A stretch of 37,653 nt of DNA. Source: a virus. The notes beneath the pieces are model-generated. The model searched no databases. It saw only the letters and a list, made by a program, of their open reading frames with translations, and had not been told where the DNA came from. The translations under genes and the position numbers were made by a program. Positions 8,685-16,963 of this stretch are shown here, piece after piece; within the stretch, counting starts at the first letter, position 1; every line of letters starts with the position of its first letter. The DNA lies in the IMG/VR virus record IMGVR_UViG_3300042508_000132, positions 1-37,653 of that record. The stretch is one strand, 5' to 3'.

Positions 8685-9409
8685 TGACATTATCACAACT
8701 GCACTTATATATAAAATTAGAGTTAGATAAGTCTAATGTATCTGGATATCCATCTTTTCTTCCTGAAGAGATAGATTACTTTATAAACACAGCTATTAAG
8801 CGTTTTTATAAAAGGAAATACTCTGGGGTTAGTGCTGTTGGAGGTTCATTTCAGCAAAATCAACTCAAGAGTGATGACTTCAGAAAGGTTGTCAAGACTG
8901 CTGAGATATTAAAAGCATCAATGACTGTATCTGGCAATCAATACATAGCAGACTATCCGTCTGACTATTGGATTGGAGTTGGAGAATCTGCTTATATAAC
9001 GTCAACTGATTCAGAATGGCCTAAAACCAGTTTGAATGTAGCAATACCTAGAAAGGTTGATGTGTTTGAAAGAACCATAGAAAACTTAGATTCTACTCTA
9101 AATAATAGTTTATCCGAACACAAATTAAACCATTCATATGCTAGACCAATACGTGTCTACATGAATAGCAAGATATACTTATTTACAGATGGGAATTACT
9201 CTATAGATAAGTATGTTATAAATTACATCTCAAGCCCAGTAGAGGTTGATTGGCATTCTCAAGTCAATGACAAGAATACTTACCAGCTAATATCTGTTCC
9301 AGATCACGCATGGGATGAGATTATTTCAATGGCCACTAAGGCGGCTATAGAAAATATTGCTGATTCAAGGTATCAAACCTATTCAGCAGAGACCCAAGCA
9401 ATTGGGTAA
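8684..9409 (+). CDS. Putative head-tail connector / ring protein
   Basis: A 241-residue protein. The N-terminus, with an alternating helical pattern followed by FLPEEIDYFINTAIKRFYKR, resembles the helical bundle start of phage adaptor/ring proteins (P22 gp4 and T7 gp11 class). The middle is beta-rich and the end (WDEIISMATKAAIENIAD) is again helical, the usual layout of connectors that stack under the portal. Proteins with similar helical starts recur here at 18459 and 19535. The gene is translationally coupled to the one before by TAATG. Family assignment is tentative. Confidence 0.55.
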   Translation: MTLSQLHLYIKLELDKSNVSGYPSFLPEEIDYFINTAIKRFYKRKYSGVSAVGGSFQQNQLKSDDFRKVVKTAEILKASMTVSGNQYIADYPSDYWIGVGESAYITSTDSEWPKTSLNVAIPRKVDVFERTIENLDSTLNNSLSEHKLNHSYARPIRVYMNSKIYLFTDGNYSIDKYVINYISSPVEVDWHSQVNDKNTYQLISVPDHAWDEIISMATKAAIENIADSRYQTYSAETQAIG

Positions 9410-9411
9410 AA

Positions 9412-9485
9412 ACTCAGTTTAGTATCGACGAGGAAATCTGAAATAAGAAAGTAGAAGAACTAAACGATTAATTAATAAACTGAGT
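9412..9485 (+). promoter_or_regulatory. Long-range inverted repeat in leader of the gene at 9520
   Basis: ACTCAGTTTA (9412-9421) is perfectly complementary to TAAACTGAGT (9476-9485), with 54 nt between. They begin 3 bp after the previous stop and end 34 bp before the next ATG, so they span most of the 110-bp gap. A related piece, TTTAGT-x2-CGAC, beside the left arm, mirrors GTCGACTAAA beside the right arm, offering an alternative pairing. This suggests a structured 5' leader or a processing site before a strongly expressed gene. No terminator U-tract is present. Confidence 0.4.
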
Positions 9486-9519
9486 CGACTAAATATTAAT
9501 TAAATAAAAAACAAAAATT

Positions 9520-10521
9520 ATGTTACAAAAACCAAATACAGTATTCGTTGGAAAGAAAGTTAACGCTGCTGGTTCTACATTAGTTGTTGGTGACGTTGTA
9601 TTGGTAAATGCCGCTACAGGCGCTCCTGTTGCAATCGCAGATGCTGCTGACTACGAAAACATCCAATTAGGTTATGTTAAAGCTGTTGGTTCAGCCGATG
9701 TAAACGCTACAATCGTAAAAACAGGTATAATCACTAAAAAAGGATTAACAAGCAAAGTATATACTGCCAATGTTGCAAAAACAGAAGCTAGTTCAGTACT
9801 TGACTTTACCGCCGCTTCAATTACAGTTGGACATCGTTATGTTATCCGTATTGTATATACAGATCTTTACGAACATCCAGGACAATTTACTCATACTTAT
9901 GAGCATATCGCAACCTCTACAAACGTAGACACTCTTGCTACTGCATTCGAGACCATTATAAATGCTCATAAAGGAGCTCGTGTTACCGCATCTTATAGCG
10001 CATCTCCAGACCAATTAACATTGACTGCAAAAGTTGTTGATGGCCCAGAAGCTGGAATCGCTACAAAAGAAGCAATTACTCCTTATTCTCAAGTTCAGAT
10101 GAAAGTGTTTGTGTATTCTAGTAATCCAGCCGGTGGACTTGGATCTTCTGCATATACAGCAACTGGAGTTACAGTTGCTACTACAGCTAGCAAGCCTGGC
10201 AAAGGAAATGCTTTCGTAGTTAGAGACCGTGAACAAGCTGCTCTTGGATACAAAGGAATTACTTTCCGTACAACTTGGCCAATCATCAAACCTGAATTAA
10301 CAGTAGACCTGTCTAAATCATATGACGAATTGGTTATAGAATATGCTAAGTCTTATCAATCTCCAGATAATCAATATGTTAAATCAACAGATTTAGCTGC
10401 TGAAATCTATGTACAGAACGATGCATCGTCTGGCTCAAAAGCTACAGATTTAAATGCTGCATTAGAAGTATGGTTGGATTCTGGTATTGATGCTAGAATA
10501 ACCGCTTTAGAAGAAGCTTAA
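9520..10521 (+). CDS. Abundant virion structural protein (possible capsid auxiliary)
   Basis: A 333-residue Ala/Thr/Val-rich protein, predicted mostly beta strand. The N-terminal ~75 residues (VGDVVLVN, IQLGYVKAVGS) look like a small beta-barrel. Residues 90-190 form a repeating beta pattern with many His/Tyr residues. The protein ends in ARITALEEA, a short coiled-coil-like tail also found at the end of the S74 fibre at 11412. Arg codons are mostly CGT, as in the MCP and unlike neighbours, and the gene has its own structured leader and a strong terminator. Together this points to a high-copy virion component, for example a capsid decoration or head-fibre base, but I do not recognise the family. 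Confidence 0.6.
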   Translation: MLQKPNTVFVGKKVNAAGSTLVVGDVVLVNAATGAPVAIADAADYENIQLGYVKAVGSADVNATIVKTGIITKKGLTSKVYTANVAKTEASSVLDFTAASITVGHRYVIRIVYTDLYEHPGQFTHTYEHIATSTNVDTLATAFETIINAHKGARVTASYSASPDQLTLTAKVVDGPEAGIATKEAITPYSQVQMKVFVYSSNPAGGLGSSAYTATGVTVATTASKPGKGNAFVVRDREQAALGYKGITFRTTWPIIKPELTVDLSKSYDELVIEYAKSYQSPDNQYVKSTDLAAEIYVQNDASSGSKATDLNAALEVWLDSGIDARITALEEA

Positions 10522-10530
10522 TATTAAAGG

Positions 10531-10556
10531 ACAGGGCTTCGGCCCTGTTTCTTTTT
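10531..10556 (+). terminator. Intrinsic (Rho-independent) terminator
   Basis: ACAGGGC (10531-10537) and GCCCTGT (10542-10548) form a 7-bp GC-rich stem closed by a stable UUCG tetraloop, followed by TTCTTTTT (10549-10556). It lies 9 bp after the stop at 10521 and closes the head gene block before the fibre/lysis block. Confidence 0.9.
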
Positions 10557-10569
10557 AAACACATTAGTT

Positions 10570-11091
10570 ATGGTAATTTTAGAAAACACAAAATACTCAT
10601 ACGAGTCTGGGTTGATATATATCCAGTTAAAAGATACTAATACTGAAATATCTGAGAATTTTATAGATAGGGTTGATATGGTTAAGATTAAAAAATCTTA
10701 TTCTAATTCAGAGGAGACGTATACCGTAACGCCAACAACCTATATCGACAGCACCAGTAATGACACTCTTCTTATATCAATAGATATAGAAAGCGACATT
10801 GCTAAAGACGATGTAGATTATCAAGACTTCGAAGTTAGTGGTATAATAGAGGTTGATGTTACAATAGACGGAGAAACCTACATATCATATATCTATAATG
10901 ATAATGAATTTTATTCATACAAATTAGACATCTACAAATCTGAGATGAATGATTTGAATACAAAAAGAATGCTTAGATTTTTATTTCTTGAATCTGCCAT
11001 GCTTAACGCAATAAGTCTTGGTTATATAGAGGATGCTACATTGTTTTATTTGGAAATGAAAAAGATATATATAACATTTAATCCTAGATAA
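10570..11091 (+). CDS. Hypothetical protein, beta-rich
   Basis: A 173-residue acidic protein, first gene after the terminator. Residues 1-125 are predicted beta strands with many Thr/Ser/Asp/Ile. The last ~45 residues form a helical region (MLRFLFLESAMLNAISLGYI) that is hydrophobic but broken by charges, so a membrane span is unlikely. There is no signal peptide. I do not recognise a family. Its place at the head of the fibre block and 4-bp gap to the next small gene suggest a structural or fibre-assembly role, which is inference only. Confidence 0.6.
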   Translation: MVILENTKYSYESGLIYIQLKDTNTEISENFIDRVDMVKIKKSYSNSEETYTVTPTTYIDSTSNDTLLISIDIESDIAKDDVDYQDFEVSGIIEVDVTIDGETYISYIYNDNEFYSYKLDIYKSEMNDLNTKRMLRFLFLESAMLNAISLGYIEDATLFYLEMKKIYITFNPR

Positions 11092-11095
11092 TAAG

Positions 11096-11410
11096 ATGAA
11101 AAATTCAAAAGAAAATACAATCACGATGAGCATTGAGGCATTAGATAATATCAAATTCAATTCAAGATATAAGATTTCAGATGCATCAAACATAATACTT
11201 CTTATTGACGTATCAAAGGTACTTGACAAAACTAGAGAATATGCTGGATTATACAGCGACATAAAACTAGTAGGATTAAGTAAAAATACAAAGCACAATC
11301 TAATAAAAAATATAGACATAACGCCAATCAAATACTCAGAAGAAGCAGTATTTTACACAGATGAATACAATATCTTATTAACCAGCAATAACAACATTTT
11401 ACAATTATAA
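11096..11410 (+). CDS. Small hypothetical protein
   Basis: A 104-residue protein of alternating charged and hydrophobic residues with a predicted mixed alpha/beta fold and no membrane segment or recognisable motif. It is separated by 4 bp from the gene before and by 1 bp from the S74 fibre gene after it, so it is almost certainly cotranscribed with the fibre and may act in fibre attachment or assembly. Function unknown. Confidence 0.55.
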   Translation: MKNSKENTITMSIEALDNIKFNSRYKISDASNIILLIDVSKVLDKTREYAGLYSDIKLVGLSKNTKHNLIKNIDITPIKYSEEAVFYTDEYNILLTSNNNILQL

Positions 11411-11411
11411 T

Positions 11412-13679
11412 ATGAATTACGTAAAAATACAAGACCTACCAGAAATAACATCAACATCGAGTACGACGTATGCACCTGTTATTGATGGAGCTAGCTCAAG
11501 AACTAGCAAAATAAAATACAGCAACTTAGTTAAATCTGCCAATAATTTAACTACCACTACTGAAGGATACGTGTTAGATGGAAGACAAGGGAAGGTTCTT
11601 GACGATAAAATAACAGGCCTATCTACATCACGCGCACCTATAGCAAATCCAGCCGGAGGAGCAAATAATTATGCCCCGCTAGCTAACCCAACATTTACTG
11701 GTAGTGTAACCGTTGATGCTGGAATTGAAACAATAAAAGATTTAACAATAATATCTACAAAATCAATATCTTTAGCTGGTCTTATTGGTGGGGTTACTAC
11801 TGATACTCAATTATTATCTGATGTATCAACTAAAGTTGCAACTACAGAGTTTGTAAAAAGAAATTTACTTTCACAATATGGTGAAAATATAGCTATAGGT
11901 TATAATTCTTTACTTACAAAAAATGATATAACTAATGCAATAGGTGGTAATAATTTTGGAAATATAGTATTAGGATATTTAGGTATGTCTAATAATACTA
12001 CAGGTAAACAAAATATAGCATTAGGTTGGGGAGTTATGAGATATAATGAAACAGGTAATGCAAATATAGCTTTAGGTGCTGATGCTTTAGGATTTAGTTA
12101 TAGAAATACTAATAGTAATGTTGCTATTGGAAATCAAGCTTTAAGACAACTATCAGTTAATAGTGAAAGTTCATTATATAATATAGCTATAGGTGAACAT
12201 GCTGGAAAAATGACAAACGGGGATTCTAATGGTTTAAACCAATCTAATGATTCTATTTTTATAGGTAGAGAAACTAAATCAAAATCTGAAAATAGTATTA
12301 ATGAAATAGTTATAGGTAAAACTGCTATAGGTAAAGGTAATAATACAGTTGTTTTAGGTAATGATTCGATTATTGAAACACATTTAAAAGGTAAGGTATT
12401 TGCTGATAGTTTAAATAGCAAATTAAACGCACCAACTGTATTAAATCATGTACACACACCTAATTCTACTCCATTTATAGAATGTACAATAACAAATGGA
12501 ACAGGAACACTTGTCATAAGTGGAGCAGACTCTTTATTTAGAGCTATAACCGCAAATAATACAACAGATGATATTTATATTGGAAATAGAGAATTAACAT
12601 ATAATTCCATATCTTATGATGGGACAGATGATGTATATACATTAAATATAATAAGTACTTACAATAATACGACTAACAATTCAGATGAATCATTTGTAAT
12701 ACCTACAAACAGTGTAATAACACAAGGTCCGTGGAATCCTATAGAGCGGGATGCGCAAGACCCTACTGCGATAAAAGTTATAAATACTAGTAATGCAGAT
12801 ACGTTGAATATAGGAGATACAATTAGAGTAACACAAACATTACCTACATCTCCTTTTACTGTAACGACTGTAGATTATGCCGTAAACGGTGTTGTTGAAA
12901 CAGGAGCTATTGGAAGTTTATATAATGTACATACCATAAATGTTGGTAGTGTAGTTTCTAATATATCAACTGATTACAAAGTTAATTATGATAATAATGT
13001 TACTGTAACTATTATAAGAAATACAGCTAATAATTATCCTATTATTAATATAGATGGTTACATAGAACAAAACAAAGATAATTCTGTTTATTTTAATTCA
13101 AGTTTAAAACCTAATATTAATAATTTTTATTCTTTAGGTAGTAGCTTCAATGCTTGGAAAGACGTTTGGGCTATAGATAGTTCTATAAATGCTTCAGATA
13201 GTAGAAAGAAAACCATAATATCTGCATTAACACAAGATGAACTTAATGCCGCTAAGCAATTGTCTAAAGAAATGGGAACATATAAATGGTTATCAGCAAT
13301 TGCCGAAAAAGGTGATAAAGCTCGTAAACATATAGGTATGACTGTTCAACGAGCAATTGAAATTATGACAGCTAATAATCTTGATCCTTTTGATTATGGT
13401 TTTATATGTTATGATGAATGGCAAGATGAATTTAAAACTGTAATTGATGTTCAAGCAGAAGAATATCAAGCTGCTTATTCTGAAGAAATTGGAACAGATG
13501 ACGAAGGCAATCCCATTGTAATTAATCATCCTGAAGTTCCAGCAGTAGAAGAAGTATCCCATCAAGAACAAATTACAGTTGCAGGTAATAGTTATTCATT
13601 TAGATATACTGAACTTTTAGCTTTTATTGCAGCTGGTATTGAAGCACGTCTAACAGCATTAGAATTTAATATAAAATAA
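11412..13679 (+). CDS. Tail fibre with YadA-like head and S74 self-cleaving chaperone
   Basis: A 755-residue host-attachment fibre. The N-terminal ~155 residues look like a virion-anchoring and shaft segment and include VATTEFV, common in phage fibres. Residues about 157-325 carry repeated I-A-[IL]-G blocks (IAIGYNSL, IALGWG, IALGADAL, VAIGNQAL, IAIGEHAG) as in the trimeric left-handed beta-roll of YadA-type adhesin heads. A beta-rich region follows. The C-terminus is an intramolecular chaperone of the endosialidase type (Peptidase_S74): SDSRKK at residues 595-600, then YKWLSAI and RKHIGMTVQ. In this family the chaperone trimerises the fibre and cleaves itself before the Ser of SDxR, here leaving a ~161-residue released piece. 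Glycine codons shift to mostly GGT after about 11870, unlike the start, suggesting a mosaic gene. Confidence 0.88.
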   Translation: MNYVKIQDLPEITSTSSTTYAPVIDGASSRTSKIKYSNLVKSANNLTTTTEGYVLDGRQGKVLDDKITGLSTSRAPIANPAGGANNYAPLANPTFTGSVTVDAGIETIKDLTIISTKSISLAGLIGGVTTDTQLLSDVSTKVATTEFVKRNLLSQYGENIAIGYNSLLTKNDITNAIGGNNFGNIVLGYLGMSNNTTGKQNIALGWGVMRYNETGNANIALGADALGFSYRNTNSNVAIGNQALRQLSVNSESSLYNIAIGEHAGKMTNGDSNGLNQSNDSIFIGRETKSKSENSINEIVIGKTAIGKGNNTVVLGNDSIIETHLKGKVFADSLNSKLNAPTVLNHVHTPNSTPFIECTITNGTGTLVISGADSLFRAITANNTTDDIYIGNRELTYNSISYDGTDDVYTLNIISTYNNTTNNSDESFVIPTNSVITQGPWNPIERDAQDPTAIKVINTSNADTLNIGDTIRVTQTLPTSPFTVTTVDYAVNGVVETGAIGSLYNVHTINVGSVVSNISTDYKVNYDNNVTVTIIRNTANNYPIINIDGYIEQNKDNSVYFNSSLKPNINNFYSLGSSFNAWKDVWAIDSSINASDSRKKTIISALTQDELNAAKQLSKEMGTYKWLSAIAEKGDKARKHIGMTVQRAIEIMTANNLDPFDYGFICYDEWQDEFKTVIDVQAEEYQAAYSEEIGTDDEGNPIVINHPEVPAVEEVSHQEQITVAGNSYSFRYTELLAFIAAGIEARLTALEFNIK

Positions 13680-13690
13680 TATATATAATA

Positions 13691-13963
13691 ATGCATATGA
13701 ACAAGGTAGATATAAATGAAATTAGTATCCCACAAATGCTATCTAGTCAAAACGGAAAAACTAGTGCTACTGCTGTTGCAGGACTATGGCTAGTTCTAGT
13801 AGGTTCAATATGCTTCTGCTTTGGAGTGCTTGGATATTTAAAATACGGAAACTCTGGAGACGCAATGCTACAAAGCCTAGGGCTGGCTACACTCGGTACA
13901 TCATTATTAGTCACAAAAAGATTAAAGCCAACAAAAGATACTACAAATACTAACATACAATGA
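13691..13963 (+). CDS. Small membrane protein, holin candidate
   Basis: A 90-residue protein with two predicted membrane spans: about residues 28-50 (AVAGLWLVLVGSICFCFGVL) and about 56-76 (AMLQSLGLATLGTSLLV), ending in a basic hydrophilic tail. A second in-frame ATG at 13697 is equally possible. Two spans, a charged C-terminus and a location three genes before an amidase fit a class II-type holin, which would form holes in the inner membrane to start lysis. Its stop overlaps the next start (ATGA). No family-level signature is recognised, so holin is inferred from topology and context. Confidence 0.6.
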   Translation: MHMNKVDINEISIPQMLSSQNGKTSATAVAGLWLVLVGSICFCFGVLGYLKYGNSGDAMLQSLGLATLGTSLLVTKRLKPTKDTTNTNIQ

Positions 13964-14292
13964 ACACCATATTAGAATTGATGGAGACTAAAGATTTAAT
14001 AACACTAGGAGTGTTACTCGTTACATGGCTTGGAGGACTTGCCACTATATATACTAACTTCAACGTAAGAATCGCTGAGATAATAAAAGACGTTCTTGCA
14101 ATTAGACGCGATATGGAAGATCATAAGATGGTTAATAAGCTAGAGATAAAGGAGATAAAGGATATGATGCAATCAGACAAGATGGATAATAGAGAAGACC
14201 ACTTAAGGATACTTGAAACGCTAAACAAGTTATCTTCTTCTATAGCCGACCTTAGGGTTGATTTAGCAAAAAATACAAAAACAAAAAAATAA
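13960..14292 (+). CDS. Membrane-anchored coiled-coil protein of the lysis cassette
   Basis: A 110-residue protein with one N-terminal membrane span (about residues 14-33, LITLGVLLVTWLGGLATIYT) followed by a highly charged coiled coil (residues ~40-105). The start overlaps the previous stop by 4 nt (ATGA). Its shape resembles XhlA-type or spanin-type phage lysis accessories that sit in the inner membrane and help holin or endolysin action. Function is inferred from topology and neighbours. Confidence 0.6.
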   Translation: MNTILELMETKDLITLGVLLVTWLGGLATIYTNFNVRIAEIIKDVLAIRRDMEDHKMVNKLEIKEIKDMMQSDKMDNREDHLRILETLNKLSSSIADLRVDLAKNTKTKK

Positions 14293-14296
14293 TAGT

Positions 14297-14917
14297 ATGA
14301 AAGGCAAATATGTAGCCATACTAACAGGCGCATTGCTATTGATTAGTAGTGCGCTTTTTGTGTATAATGGCATAATACAGAAGAAGTACGAAGAGGAAAA
14401 GATTAATAAAGAGAGGTATAAAAGCAATGCCGTTGCATTCCAGAATGTAGCCAATGGATACTTTGAAGAGAACAGGGTCCTACGCTTGAATAGAGACGAT
14501 TTAAGACAGTCTAATAATGAGATGATAAATACTATAGATTCTCTGAAAAAGTCCCGCAAAACGCCTCCAAACAAGCCTGGTGACGTCTCTACTGGGGTGA
14601 CTACAGTTATACATGACACCGTTGAGGTTTTGATACCGGTTCCAGTGGAAATTAAGGTAGACACTACCCTTGTTTACAACGAATTGACTAGTGTTAGGAT
14701 AAAAATTGAAAAAAGTTTACTTTCTGGTGAATTATCTGTCAACAATACTCAGGTTTTAAACGTTTACACTTCCAGGGAGTATGTGAATGTGTATGACAAC
14801 TGGTGCAAAAGGCTATTAAGACTAGACTACAAGAAGCATGATGTTGAAAGATACACTATAGATAATACCAACAAATTAATTAAAGTTACAGACGCAATAG
14901 TAATAAAACATGAGTAA
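14297..14917 (+). CDS. Spanin-like membrane protein
   Basis: A 206-residue protein with an N-terminal membrane anchor (about residues 5-25, YVAILTGALLLISSALFVYN), a charged coiled coil (28-90), a Pro/Gly linker (RKTPPNKPGD), and a beta-rich C-terminal part (105-206). This anchor-coil-linker-beta order fits an envelope-spanning lysis factor like an inner-membrane spanin, which helps disrupt the outer membrane of Gram-negative hosts. It overlaps the amidase gene by 8 nt. The beta domain is larger than in classical Rz proteins, so it may have another envelope role. Confidence 0.55.
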   Translation: MKGKYVAILTGALLLISSALFVYNGIIQKKYEEEKINKERYKSNAVAFQNVANGYFEENRVLRLNRDDLRQSNNEMINTIDSLKKSRKTPPNKPGDVSTGVTTVIHDTVEVLIPVPVEIKVDTTLVYNELTSVRIKIEKSLLSGELSVNNTQVLNVYTSREYVNVYDNWCKRLLRLDYKKHDVERYTIDNTNKLIKVTDAIVIKHE

Positions 14918-15515
14918 TAGAAAAGAACTAGTAGTAATATTGGATCCTGCTCACGGAGAAGAAACTCCTGGCAAGCGTAGTCCAGATGGAAGATTTAGAG
15001 AGTATAAGTGGTCTAGAGAGATGATTATATTGATTGGAGATATATTGGATGATAATGGATTTAGAGTTATGTCTTCTAATGCTTCAAACAAAGAGATAGG
15101 ATTATCTAATAGAGCAGAGATGGCAAACAATATAGCAGGAACTAGGAAGGTATTAATATCTTTGCATTCAAATGCTGCCGGAAGTGGTGCTGAATGGATG
15201 AATGCTAGGGGATTTAGCGTATACACTACAAAGGGAGATACTAAATCAGACGATGTAGCAGAAGAATTAATGGTTAATTTTAAAGCAGATTTTCCTGAAT
15301 TAAAAGCAAGAACTGATATGTCAGATAAAGACATGGATATAGAAGAGAACTTTACTGTAATAGTAAAAGCTAAATGTCCGGCAGTTCTTATTGAATGGTT
15401 ATTCCAAGACAACAAAGAAGACGTATCAATACTTCTAAATGAAGAATACAATAACAGACTAGCTAATTCTATTGCAAAGTCTATAATTAATTTATATAAT
15501 AAAAATATAATATAA
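14910..15515 (+). CDS. N-acetylmuramoyl-L-alanine amidase (endolysin)
   Basis: A 201-residue Amidase_3-type zinc enzyme that cuts the bond between MurNAc and L-Ala in peptidoglycan. Visible site residues: H15 in LDPAHGE, E31 in FREYKW, H86 in SLHSNA as zinc ligands, and E162 in LIEWLF as the catalytic Glu. The catalytic domain fills the whole protein; there is no signal peptide and no separate cell-wall binding domain, so it needs the nearby holin for export. It overlaps the spanin-like gene by 8 nt and the next fibre gene by 1 nt (TAATG). Confidence 0.88.
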   Translation: MSNRKELVVILDPAHGEETPGKRSPDGRFREYKWSREMIILIGDILDDNGFRVMSSNASNKEIGLSNRAEMANNIAGTRKVLISLHSNAAGSGAEWMNARGFSVYTTKGDTKSDDVAEELMVNFKADFPELKARTDMSDKDMDIEENFTVIVKAKCPAVLIEWLFQDNKEDVSILLNEEYNNRLANSIAKSIINLYNKNII

Positions 15516-16942
15516 TGCAAATAAATTTTTATAAATCAAGTACGACCGGTCTGTTTATTCTTGATGATAAAATAGTTCCAGCTGGTTCATTCTCTATGAA
15601 CATACAAGGAGGTGGTTCTATACAATTTTACAGACCAGATGGCTCTACGGTATTTGAACAAAGTATACTAATAGAAGATGTATTAGATGAGTCAGGGGAT
15701 TCGTATGCAAGCATAAGCGCTTTAATAACAGCTGTAGCAGATTTTTTCGTTAAGGCCTCAGGCGGTGGAGGCTCAACAATAGAACTCTCTACATCGCTGA
15801 CAGAGACAGTTCCAGGCAAGGCGCTAGACGCAACTGTAGGAAAAACACTTAACGATATACTGATTACTGCTCTTAAGGACGGATCATCTGCTGTTTATGT
15901 AAAAGGCGAAGGCTCCAATATCCAAAATGCAGCAGAATTACAAGCTGTTTATAATGCAGCTAAGACAATGTCTCCAGCATTAGGAAATAAGATTACTGTA
16001 ATAATAGCTCCTGGTAAGTATGAATTTGGTGCGACTGCATTTGTTCATGATGCACCTTATATTGATTTAGTATCACTTACAGGTGAAGCTGATGTGTTTA
16101 TAGGTAGTACAGAAGAAAATACAGAGTATGATTATATTTATGGAATAAAAGTAACTGCTGATAATACGCTTTTAAAGGGTGTTAATTGTGGTAGTAACAC
16201 TTTTTATATAGCCGATAGTCTTGATTACTTGACTTGTACTAATTGCATAGGCGGTTATCTTTCATTTGGGAGTGAAGGTACTGTTTCAGGTACATTCAAT
16301 AATTGTATAGGTGGTTTATGTACATTTGGTAGTTATGGTACAGCATCAGGTACTTTTAATAATTGCACAGGTGGTGATTATTCATTTGGTAGTAGTGGTA
16401 CTGCATCAGGTATTTTTATAAATTGTAAAGGTGGTGATTATTCATTTGGTTGTGGTAATACTGCATCAGGTACTTTTAAAGATTGCACAGGTTATTATGG
16501 TTCATTTGGTGGTGATGCTGGTTATGCATCAGGTACTTTTAATAATTGCACAGGTGGTGATTATTCATTTGGTAGTGGTGGTACTGCTGATGGTACATTT
16601 AATAATTGTACAGGTGGTGATACCTCATTTGGTAGTAATGGTACTGCATCAGGAGTATTTAGTAGTTGTATAGGAGGTGATGATTCATTTGGTGCTTATG
16701 GAGCCTGCTCGGGTATTCTTGCTAATTGTATAGGTGGTAGCGGTGCATTCGGGTCTTTCGGCAATGCGCTCGGCACTTTTAATAATTGTATTGGTGGTAC
16801 TCAATCATTTGGAAGTTCAGGAGAAATTACAGCAACAGCACGACTTTACTATTGTAAATCAGGTAGTACATTTCCAACTCCAACAGCAGGTGGTAGGATT
16901 ATATACTGTATAGACGGAACAAATGCAGCAGTAAATATTTAA
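15515..16942 (+). CDS. Repeat-containing tail fibre / receptor-binding protein
   Basis: A 475-residue protein. Residues 1-90 look like a virion-anchoring beta domain ending in a Gly-rich SGGGGS linker. Residues ~125-235 (AAELQAVYNAA, ITVIIAPGKYEFG) look like the beginning of a right-handed beta-helix as in pectate-lyase-like tailspikes. Residues 238-438 are ten tandem units of 20 (one of 21) residues, consensus SGTFNNCxGGxxSFGxxGTA, with one conserved Cys per unit, which would stack as beta-helix coils. A short Cys-containing cap follows. No catalytic residues for a depolymerase are obvious. Probable role: binding a host surface glycan. Translation is coupled to the amidase gene by TAATG. Confidence 0.72.
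   Translation: MQINFYKSSTTGLFILDDKIVPAGSFSMNIQGGGSIQFYRPDGSTVFEQSILIEDVLDESGDSYASISALITAVADFFVKASGGGGSTIELSTSLTETVPGKALDATVGKTLNDILITALKDGSSAVYVKGEGSNIQNAAELQAVYNAAKTMSPALGNKITVIIAPGKYEFGATAFVHDAPYIDLVSLTGEADVFIGSTEENTEYDYIYGIKVTADNTLLKGVNCGSNTFYIADSLDYLTCTNCIGGYLSFGSEGTVSGTFNNCIGGLCTFGSYGTASGTFNNCTGGDYSFGSSGTASGIFINCKGGDYSFGCGNTASGTFKDCTGYYGSFGGDAGYASGTFNNCTGGDYSFGSGGTADGTFNNCTGGDTSFGSNGTASGVFSSCIGGDDSFGAYGACSGILANCIGGSGAFGSFGNALGTFNNCIGGTQSFGSSGEITATARLYYCKSGSTFPTPTAGGRIIYCIDGTNAAVNI
16226..16828 (+). repeat. Ten tandem ~60-bp coding repeats
   Basis: Ten in-frame units of 60 bp (the fifth is 63 bp) encode the 20-residue coils of the fibre at 15515. Some units are nearly identical in DNA: the units starting at 16346 and 16529 differ at only 2 of 60 positions. 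The first and the last three units are more diverged. This is expected of recent internal duplication and would allow copy-number change by recombination. Confidence 0.9.
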
Positions 16943-16963
16943 TAACATATAAAATAAAACAGT

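Noticed and set aside
14951-15520. Long antisense ORF (189 codons) opposite the amidase
   Set aside because: It mirrors the amidase gene, whose zinc-site motifs are clear; the antisense translation has no recognisable features. Other minus-strand ORFs are likewise shadows.
16431-16673. 80-codon + strand ORF inside the repeat fibre
   Set aside because: It is an out-of-frame reading of the 60-bp repeats and gives a low-complexity Val/Ile/Leu/His product.
16226-16828. Diversity-generating retroelement variable region in the repeat fibre
   Set aside because: No reverse transcriptase and no template repeat is visible in the window, and the differences between units are not concentrated at adenines; tandem duplication explains the pattern.
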